A DNA stretch of 10,557 nucleotides from assembly GCA_001799475.1 (NCBI GenBank), contig MGTN01000150.1:32770-43326 (forward strand), in the 5' to 3' direction. Every line of letters begins with the position of its first letter. Position 1 is the stretch's first letter. The DNA comes from Desulfovibrionales bacterium GWA2_65_9 (lineage in GTDB: Bacteria; Desulfobacterota; Desulfovibrionia; Desulfovibrionales; Desulfovibrionaceae). A program made the translations under genes and the position numbers. Below, piece after piece: positions 6,149-10,557 of this stretch. Under the pieces are notes generated by a model, which ran no database searches, was not told the DNA's origin, and saw nothing but the letters and a program-made list of their open reading frames with translations.

Positions 6149-6591
6149 TGCAGAGGACGCTTGTCCAGAAGATTGACGCCTTGCTGTATCGCCGCGGTTT
6201 TGCCGTGGCGGACGCGCGCAAGCTCATGCGCAACCAGATCCTTCTGGCTGCGGGCGGGGCTGCGCTGGCCTGCTTGGCCACGGGGTTCTCGAATTGGGGG
6301 TTATCCTTCGCGGCCGGGGCTTTGATCATCAGCGTGAATTTTTGGTGGCTGTCCAAGGCCGCCCAGGAGCTGGTGAAGGTGAGAGACGGCGCGGTGTTTA
6401 CGCTCTTGACGCTCTTTTACGGTAGGCTGGTATTGACCGGGGTGGCCATCGCCGCATTGGTGGCATGGCTTGGGGCATCGGTATTCGGACTTTTGGCCGG
6501 ACTCTCCACGGTGGTAATCAACGCCACTCTCTGGGGGGTTCTCCAGATCAGGCACAAGGTTCCCGCCACAGGGAACGGGAAGGAGGCGTAA
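6145..6591 (+). CDS. atpI: ATP synthase subunit I (AtpI/UncI family)
   Basis: A 148-residue membrane protein with four predicted transmembrane helices (about 31-47, 51-70, 85-106 and 110-133) after a basic N-terminal helix. This is the size and layout of the ATP-synt_I family, to which E. coli AtpI belongs; motifs such as GLSFAAGALIISVNFWWLS and FYGRLVLTG fit. These proteins are not part of the mature enzyme and are believed to assist assembly of the c-ring with subunit a. The ATG at 6145 overlaps the preceding stop (ATGA), and an ATG at 6148 is an alternative. The gene ends in tandem stops TAA-TAA directly before the atpB start. Assignment to the family rests on topology, length and context more than on strongly conserved residues. 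Confidence 0.82.
   Translation: MMQRTLVQKIDALLYRRGFAVADARKLMRNQILLAAGGAALACLATGFSNWGLSFAAGALIISVNFWWLSKAAQELVKVRDGAVFTLLTLFYGRLVLTGVAIAALVAWLGASVFGLLAGLSTVVINATLWGVLQIRHKVPATGNGKEA
6559..6576 (+). other. Hairpin just upstream of the atpB ribosome binding site
   Basis: GTTCCC (6559-6564) and GGGAAC (6571-6576) can form a six-base-pair stem with a six-base loop inside the last codons of atpI, directly before the GGGAAGGAGG ribosome site of atpB. It could modulate atpB initiation or coupling to atpI translation. It is short and may be chance. Confidence 0.3.
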
Positions 6592-6594
6592 TAA

Positions 6595-7281
6595 ATGGCT
6601 GCAGGACTTGCACATCCGCTGACCTATTCGGTCATCCTCGACCAGCAACTCGGGCTTCATCTGCCGCCGCATGTGTACTACATGTGGTTGGCCATGATCA
6701 TCCTCTTCACTTGCGGGTTCATACTCCGCGGTCGCCTGCAGTTGGTGCCCGGAGGGTTGCAGAACCTCTTTGAGACGGTGATCGGCGGACTGGAGGACTT
6801 TGTCGTCCTCAACATCGGCGAGGAAGGCCGCAAGGTGTTCCCGTTCCTGTGCGCCATGTTCATCTTCATCCTGGTGATGAACTACATCGGCCTCATCCCC
6901 GGCTGCGACGCCGCCACCGCCAACGTGAACACCAACGCGGCCATGGCCATCTCGGTGTTCGTGTACTACAACTACATCGGCATCAAGAAGTGGGGCTTCG
7001 GCTACATCAAGCACTTCATGGGTCCGGTCATCTTCCTGGCCCCGCTGATGCTCATCCTTGAGACCGTCAGCCACCTGGCCCGGCCCCTGTCGCTGACCCT
7101 TCGACTGTTCGGCAACATCCGCGGCGAGGAAATCGTCCTGGTGCTGCTCTTCATCCTGGCTCCGGTGCTCGGCACGCTGCCGATGTACTTCCTGTTCATC
7201 CTGGGCAAGACCATTCAGGCCTTCATCTTCTTCATGCTGACCATGATTTACCTGAAGGGCTCTCTGGAACACGCTCACTAG
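6595..7281 (+). CDS. atpB: F0F1 ATP synthase subunit a
   Basis: A 228-residue integral membrane protein that forms the ion half-channels next to the c-ring. The essential arginine is present in LTLRLFGN as Arg170 (E. coli R210). The last helix has GKTIQAFIFFMLTMIYL with Gln208 at the place of E. coli Q252. Asn96 (FILVMNYIGLIPG) and other family landmarks are also there. Length is typical for the shorter deltaproteobacterial form. The ATG is preceded by GGGAAGGAGG about eight bases upstream and directly follows the tandem stops of atpI. The protein works with subunit c encoded downstream; subunit b and the F1 sector are not in this window. Confidence 0.97.
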   Translation: MAAGLAHPLTYSVILDQQLGLHLPPHVYYMWLAMIILFTCGFILRGRLQLVPGGLQNLFETVIGGLEDFVVLNIGEEGRKVFPFLCAMFIFILVMNYIGLIPGCDAATANVNTNAAMAISVFVYYNYIGIKKWGFGYIKHFMGPVIFLAPLMLILETVSHLARPLSLTLRLFGNIRGEEIVLVLLFILAPVLGTLPMYFLFILGKTIQAFIFFMLTMIYLKGSLEHAH

Positions 7282-7292
7282 ACTTGGGGAAA

Positions 7293-7306
7293 TGGTCGTT
7301 CGACCA
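7293..7306 (+). other. Intercistronic hairpin between atpB and atpE
   Basis: TGGTCG-TT-CGACCA is a perfect inverted repeat in the 55-base gap between atpB and atpE, the only sizeable gap inside this operon. It is followed by an A/T-rich stretch and AAGGAG nine bases before the atpE start. Subunit c is needed in many copies per enzyme. Such intercistronic elements are known to raise atpE expression or stabilise its mRNA in other bacteria, and this role is inferred here. Confidence 0.45.
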
Positions 7307-7336
7307 ACACATAAATACCTTAAGGAGTTCACTGTT

Positions 7337-7669
7337 ATGCGCAAATCTCTGCTGATGACCCTGGCTATGGTTCTGGTTGCTTCCGCTGCCTACGCTTCTG
7401 ACGCCCCGGCTGCCGCCGCCGCTGTCGCCGCTGTCGGCCCCACCGCCGCTTGGGCTACCGCCATGGGCATGGCCATTGCCGCCGGTCTGTGCGGTCTCGG
7501 CCAGGGCATGGGCCTCAAGGCCGCTTGCGAAGGCACCGCCCGCAACCCCGAAGCCGGTGGCAAGCTGACCGTCACCCTGATCCTGGGCCTGGCCTTCATC
7601 GAGTCCCTGGCCATTTACGCCCTCGTCGTCAACCTGATCCTGCTCTTCGTGAAGCCCCTGGGCGCCTAG
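7337..7669 (+). CDS. atpE: F0F1 ATP synthase subunit c with N-terminal signal sequence
   Basis: A 110-residue proteolipid. Residues 1-20 look like a cleavable signal sequence ending in AYA; an Ala-rich segment follows, then two transmembrane helices joined by the polar loop ARNPEAGGKL (Arg69-Asn70-Pro71, which contacts F1). The ion-binding glutamate is Glu89 in GLAFIESLAIY. Gln56 of helix 1, Ser90 and Tyr94 fall at the positions of Gln32, Ser66 and Tyr70 of the Na+-binding Ilyobacter ring (Gln to Glu distance 33 in both), while Thr67 is replaced by Leu91. The ATG at 7337 has AAGGAG nine bases upstream; an earlier in-frame start at 7292 lies in the hairpin and is unlikely. This is the last gene of the operon. 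Confidence 0.96.
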   Translation: MRKSLLMTLAMVLVASAAYASDAPAAAAAVAAVGPTAAWATAMGMAIAAGLCGLGQGMGLKAACEGTARNPEAGGKLTVTLILGLAFIESLAIYALVVNLILLFVKPLGA

Positions 7670-7693
7670 TACCCAAGGCTTGTTTCCGGAATC

Positions 7694-7719
7694 AAGGAGG
7701 CCGCAAGGCCTCCTTTTTT
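7694..7719 (+). terminator. Rho-independent terminator of the F0 operon
   Basis: AAGGAGGCC pairs with GGCCTCCTT around a GCAA tetraloop (GNRA type) and runs into six T, 24 bases after the atpE stop. It should separate the ATP synthase operon from rex. Confidence 0.93.
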
Positions 7720-7728
7720 CCGGGAGTT

Positions 7729-7746
7729 TTGTTAAAAAATTCACAT
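7729..7746 (+). promoter_or_regulatory. Rex operator upstream of rex
   Basis: TTGTTAA-AAAA-TTCACAT matches the known Rex operator TTGTGAA-N4-TTCACAA at 12 of the 14 defined positions, with the correct 7-4-7 spacing and an A/T-only centre. It ends 19 bases before the rex start codon and begins ten bases after the terminator of the atp operon, so it can only act on rex and genes behind it. Autorepression by Rex, released at high NADH, is the likely meaning. No clear -35/-10 pair could be fixed around it. Confidence 0.75.
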
Positions 7747-7765
7747 TCACAGTCGGTACAGGGCC

Positions 7766-8404
7766 ATGAAGAGCGAGCACATTCCCAAGGCTACCATCGC
7801 CCGTCTGGCCACCTATATCCAGGTGCTCTCGGAGTTCAAGCGCGAGGGCACGGATGTGGTCTCCTCCGAACGCCTGGCCGAGGCCTGCTCCGTCAATTCC
7901 TCACAGATTCGCAAGGACCTCGCCTACTTCGGAGAATTCGGCGTGCGCGGCGTGGGCTACTACGTCCAGGATCTCATCACCTCCATCAAACGTTCGCTGG
8001 GCATCGACCGCGCCTGGAACTGCGGGCTTGTGGGCGTGGGCAACCTGGGCCGCGCGCTTTTGCGCCACCGCGAGTTCTCGCGCAAGGGCTTCATCATCCG
8101 CGGGGCCTTTGACTGCGACCCCTACAAGATCGGCGAGATCGTCGAGGGCATGGAGATCGTCTGCTCGCGCCAGCTCCCGGCCAAGGTCAAGGAGCTCTCG
8201 CTGGAGATCGGGATCATCACCACGCCGCCGGAGCGCGCCCAGCGCGCCGCCAACTATCTTGTGGGCGCGGGCATCAAGGGCATCATCAACTTCGCGCCCT
8301 CGCGCATCTCTGTGCCCAGCCACATCCACCTGGAATACGTCGATTTCTTCCATCATTTCTACGCTGCGGCCTTCCACATCCGCTTTGCCGAGCACCAGGA
8401 ATAG
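7766..8404 (+). CDS. rex: Redox-sensing transcriptional repressor Rex
   Basis: A 212-residue protein with the two-domain Rex layout. Residues about 8-75 are a winged-helix DNA-binding domain; the recognition helix and following part read SSQIRKDLAYFGEFGVRGVGY, a Rex hallmark. Residues about 85-200 are a Rossmann domain with GVGNLG (90-95) and the FDCDP segment (115-119) that meets the NAD(H) adenosine ribose. The motif NFAPSRISVP is also typical. Rex dimers bind DNA when NADH is low and leave it when the NADH/NAD+ ratio rises; targets are usually energy and fermentation genes. The ATG at 7766 starts the conserved MKSEHIPKATIARL segment; the ribosome site is weak (CAGGG). An operator lies just upstream. 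The position beside the F0 genes fits a link between redox state and energy conservation. Confidence 0.96.
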   Translation: MKSEHIPKATIARLATYIQVLSEFKREGTDVVSSERLAEACSVNSSQIRKDLAYFGEFGVRGVGYYVQDLITSIKRSLGIDRAWNCGLVGVGNLGRALLRHREFSRKGFIIRGAFDCDPYKIGEIVEGMEIVCSRQLPAKVKELSLEIGIITTPPERAQRAANYLVGAGIKGIINFAPSRISVPSHIHLEYVDFFHHFYAAAFHIRFAEHQE

Positions 8405-8429
8405 CCTCAGGCGCTCTCCGCCGAAGCAG

Positions 8430-8458
8430 TTGACAGCACGGGCAGATGGCCCGATGAT
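8430..8458 (+). promoter_or_regulatory. Candidate sigma70 promoter for the cheD unit
   Basis: In the 92-base gap between rex and cheD, a consensus -35 TTGACA (8430-8435) is followed after 17 bases by GATGAT (8453-8458, 4/6). The gap holds no terminator hairpin with a T-run, so transcription from rex may also continue into cheD. The leader would be about 30 bases. Confidence 0.5.
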
Positions 8459-8496
8459 GTAGGACGTTCCAGAGAGAGCTTCCGGGGTGGGCCTGC

Positions 8497-9009
8497 GTGG
8501 GTGATTTCGACAACGTTCCCAAGGTGTTCCTGCAAACAGGAGACTGCTATCTCGGGGTGCGGCCTACGCTGGTGACCACGGTGCTGGGCTCTTGCGTGGC
8601 GGTGACCATGTGCGCCCCGCATCGTCTGGTCGGGGCCATCTGCCACGCCTTCTTGCCCGACAGCACCAAGTTCAGCGCGCGCGGCAAGGACCCCCAGGTC
8701 TGCCGCTTCGTCGACACCGCTGTGGAGGGCATGCTCGCCAGCCTCATGCGCCTCAAGATCTCTCCGGATGACCTGGTGGTGAAGGTCTTCGGCGGCGCTG
8801 CGGGCATCATGAACGGCAACCGCTGCAATCTCTATGACATCGGCGGCCGCAACCTGCATGCCGTGCAGGAAAGGCTGGCGTCGTACGGCATCCGCGTGAC
8901 TCGCTCGGCCACCGGAGGCTGCCAGGGCCGCAAGCTGCTGTTTCTGACCCACACCGGTGACGTCTGGATCAAGACGCTCCACAAATCCAACGGGGAGAAC
9001 CGCTCATGA
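8497..9009 (+). CDS. cheD: Chemoreceptor glutamine deamidase CheD
   Basis: A 170-residue CheD. The catalytic triad is intact: Cys33 in LGSCV, His50 in AICHAFLP and Thr27, with the same spacing as T. maritima CheD (Thr21, Cys27, His44). Further family landmarks are KVFGGAAGIMNG and IGGRNLHAV, and the late GRKLLFLTHTGDVWIK. CheD deamidates specific glutamines of methyl-accepting chemotaxis proteins to glutamate and, in several bacteria, binds CheC or CheY-P to tune adaptation. The start is GTG at 8497 with only a poor GGGGTGGG site before it; the first conserved residues (VFLQTGDCYLG) begin at residue 10, so this start fits. No other chemotaxis gene is in the window. The stop overlaps the start of the acetolactate decarboxylase gene (ATGA). 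Confidence 0.93.
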   Translation: MGDFDNVPKVFLQTGDCYLGVRPTLVTTVLGSCVAVTMCAPHRLVGAICHAFLPDSTKFSARGKDPQVCRFVDTAVEGMLASLMRLKISPDDLVVKVFGGAAGIMNGNRCNLYDIGGRNLHAVQERLASYGIRVTRSATGGCQGRKLLFLTHTGDVWIKTLHKSNGENRS

Positions 9010-9800
9010 AGAACTGGCGCAACGTCTTCTCCTGGCTTGTGCTCTGCGCGCTGCTGCTCTCGGCCCTGCCTGTTCAGGCCGAGGGCCTGCTGAAGCAGCC
9101 CGCGCTGGTCCAGATTGGGGTCATCGACGCCCTCCTGGCCGGGGGCTATGACGGCTCCGTGGCCGTGCGTGAGCTGCCCCGGCTGGGCGACGTCGGCCTG
9201 GGCACCTTCGACGCCCTGGACGGCGAGATGGTGGTTCTCGACGGCGTGGTGTTCCAGGTCCCCGCAAGCGGCCAGGTGCGCCGCGCCGACCCGCGCCTGA
9301 CCACGCCCTTTGCCCAGGTGGCCCGTTTCCGTCCCGGCCCGGCCCTGACCCTGCCGACGGACATCGGCCTGAAGGACCTGGAGGCCTGGCTGGACAAGGC
9401 CCTGGGCGAGACCAGCCTGTTTGGCGTTGCCCGCGTGGAGGGCGTCTTCAGCGCGCTCAAGGCGCGCAGCGTGCCGCGCCAGGCCAAGCCTTACCGCCCC
9501 CTGGCCGAGGTGGCCAAGGAACAGTCGGTGTTCGAGTTCTCCCAGGTGCGCGGCACCCTGGTCGGCCTGCGCGGCCCGGACTATGCACGGGCCTTAAGCG
9601 TGCCCGGCTGGCACTGGCATTTCCTGACCCAGGACCGCACGCGCGGCGGGCATGTGCTGGACCTGACCCTGGGCACGGGCGCGGCCCGGCTGGCGAGCCT
9701 GCGCCGCCTGGAGCTGCTGTTGCCGCAGGCCGGGCTGGGCGGGCTTGATCTGGCCAGGGACCGCACGCGCGAGCTCAAGGCCGTGGAGTCCGCGCGTTGA
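9006..9800 (+). CDS. Alpha-acetolactate decarboxylase with signal peptide
   Basis: A 264-residue protein of the acetolactate decarboxylase (BudA/AldC) family, which converts alpha-acetolactate to acetoin using a zinc ion. The zinc-ligand pattern is complete: His203 and His205 in GWHWHFLTQDR and His216 in GGHVLDL. Other family motifs are FDALDGEMVVLDG (Glu74, probably the conserved active-site carboxylate) and GTLVGLRGPDYA. Residues 1-25 are a clear Sec signal peptide (basic start, hydrophobic core, cut after PVQA), so the enzyme is predicted to act in the periplasm or outside, as known for the Brevibacillus enzyme. The ATG overlaps the cheD stop by four bases, and GGGGAG lies eight bases upstream. 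No acetolactate synthase or butanediol dehydrogenase is nearby. Confidence 0.92.
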   Translation: MKNWRNVFSWLVLCALLLSALPVQAEGLLKQPALVQIGVIDALLAGGYDGSVAVRELPRLGDVGLGTFDALDGEMVVLDGVVFQVPASGQVRRADPRLTTPFAQVARFRPGPALTLPTDIGLKDLEAWLDKALGETSLFGVARVEGVFSALKARSVPRQAKPYRPLAEVAKEQSVFEFSQVRGTLVGLRGPDYARALSVPGWHWHFLTQDRTRGGHVLDLTLGTGAARLASLRRLELLLPQAGLGGLDLARDRTRELKAVESAR

Positions 9801-10557
9801 AGATCCTGATGATCGCGGTGAACGATCCCGCCGGAACGGGCATCGCCTTTTGCCGGGCGGTGAACCGCCTTGACCGGAAAGACCGCCACTCCTGCCGCCT
9901 GGTCACCCTGGAGACGCGCTACACGCACGGCTGGGGCAAGGATCTGCACCTGCCTGATCTCCTTGGTCCTGATGGTGACGAGGGCGGTCTGGCGGAGCTG
10001 GAGCAGCTGCTCAAGACCAGCGACGTGCTGCATTTCCACATGACCGCTGACGAGAACCTGCGGCTGGGGCCGTTTCTCCCGGCGGAGTACCTTGCGGGCA
10101 AGGCCGTGGTGCACCACGAGCATGGGCACCACGACTTCCGCAGCGACCCGGAGCGCTTCCGCGCCAAGTACCGGGCCTTGGGCCGCACAAACCTGCTGGT
10201 GAGCACTCCGGATCTCCTGCGCCTCATGCCCGAGGCGCGCTGGCAGCCCAACCTCGTGCCCGAGCAGGATCCGCTCTTCCGGCCCGCCCCGCGCCTCTGG
10301 TCCGGCCCGCTCAAGGTCGCGCACTCGCCCACGCGCAAGGACCTGAAGAACACCGACGACCTCCTGGCCGTGGTGCAGGAGCTTGCGCAGGCCGGGGTGG
10401 ACCTGCGCCTGGACCTCATCGACAACGTGCCCAACCGCGAGTGCCTGGCGCGCAAGCAGTCGGCCCACGTGCTCTTCGACCACATGCAGGGCTACTACGG
10501 GGTGAGCAGCCTGGAGGGCCTGAGCCAGGGGCTGGCGGTCATCGCCGGGCTGGACGA
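9797..10557 (+). CDS. GT-B glycosyltransferase (GT4-like), N-terminal 253 codons
   Basis: An open frame runs from TTG at 9797 to the end of the window. It begins (L/M)KILMIAVNDPAGTG, the usual first strand and loop of a GT-B fold. Residues about 74-115 hold VLHFHMTAD and AVVHHEHGHHDF, typical acceptor-domain positions, and the second domain starts near KVAHSPTRKDLKNTDDLL (173-190). GYYGVSSLEGLSQGLAVIAG (232-251) is the nucleotide-sugar-binding part with the first Glu of the family motif. TTG is chosen as the start because GGAG lies nine bases before it and the conserved N-terminus begins exactly there; it shares bases with the preceding TGA (TTGA). An ATG at 9809 would cut the first strand. 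Sugar donor and acceptor are unknown; cell-surface polysaccharide, flagellin or receptor glycosylation are all possible. Confidence 0.82.
   Translation, partial: MKILMIAVNDPAGTGIAFCRAVNRLDRKDRHSCRLVTLETRYTHGWGKDLHLPDLLGPDGDEGGLAELEQLLKTSDVLHFHMTADENLRLGPFLPAEYLAGKAVVHHEHGHHDFRSDPERFRAKYRALGRTNLLVSTPDLLRLMPEARWQPNLVPEQDPLFRPAPRLWSGPLKVAHSPTRKDLKNTDDLLAVVQELAQAGVDLRLDLIDNVPNRECLARKQSAHVLFDHMQGYYGVSSLEGLSQGLAVIAGLD

Noticed and set aside
6301..7344. A 347-codon minus-strand open frame across atpI and atpB
   Set aside because: The His/Asp/Glu-rich translation is the mirror of hydrophobic membrane codons of the real plus-strand genes.
9581..10483. A 300-codon minus-strand open frame opposite the glycosyltransferase
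   Set aside because: The plus strand holds conserved enzyme motifs over the same bases; the minus-strand translation has none.

Overview
The window looks like chromosome of a GC-rich sulfate-reducing Deltaproteobacterium, most probably of the order Desulfovibrionales. The evidence is the gene order F0 ATP synthase genes - rex, the protein sequences (Rex, AtpB, AtpE, the Lon-like protease with its partner), the strong AGGAGG-type ribosome binding sites and the high GC content. From memory, Desulfovibrio vulgaris also has rex directly beside atpE/atpB; no search was run.

Left part (1-5608, almost all minus strand). The window opens with the last 29 codons of an HU/IHF-type DNA-binding protein on the plus strand. 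It converges on, and overlaps by 17 bases, a SPOR-domain lipoprotein gene. Next comes an AT-rich, unrecognised 294-codon gene (767-1651), whose base composition is foreign to everything around it. A strong rho-independent terminator (1746-1778) closes a minus-strand unit that contains a Lon-like ATP-dependent protease (3113-5608), an unrecognised all-helical protein three bases behind it (2339-3109), and a LysM lipoprotein (1807-2277) with its own promoter. Two envelope lipoproteins, SPOR and LysM, both predicted to touch peptidoglycan, therefore flank the AT-rich islet.

Middle part (5609-7719, plus strand). The divergent 234-base region carries a good promoter for the protease and a weaker one for the ATP synthase operon. 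That operon encodes an AtpZ/AtpI-type protein, a subunit I protein, subunit a (atpB) and subunit c (atpE), and ends in a GNRA-loop terminator. Subunit b and all F1 genes are absent, so the ATP synthase is encoded at two or more loci. Subunit c carries a cleavable-looking signal sequence and a Gln/Glu/Ser/Tyr set of ion-site residues that raises the question of Na+ versus H+ coupling.

Right part (7720-10557, plus strand). The NADH-sensing repressor gene rex is preceded by a near-perfect Rex operator, so it is probably autoregulated. It is followed by a compact unit with 4-base stop/start overlaps: cheD (receptor glutamine deamidase), a secreted acetolactate decarboxylase and the first 253 codons of a GT-B glycosyltransferase that runs off the window. 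The chemotaxis-carbon metabolism-glycosylation combination is unusual and its logic is not evident.

No rRNA, complete tRNA, CRISPR array, insertion sequence or prophage gene was seen.
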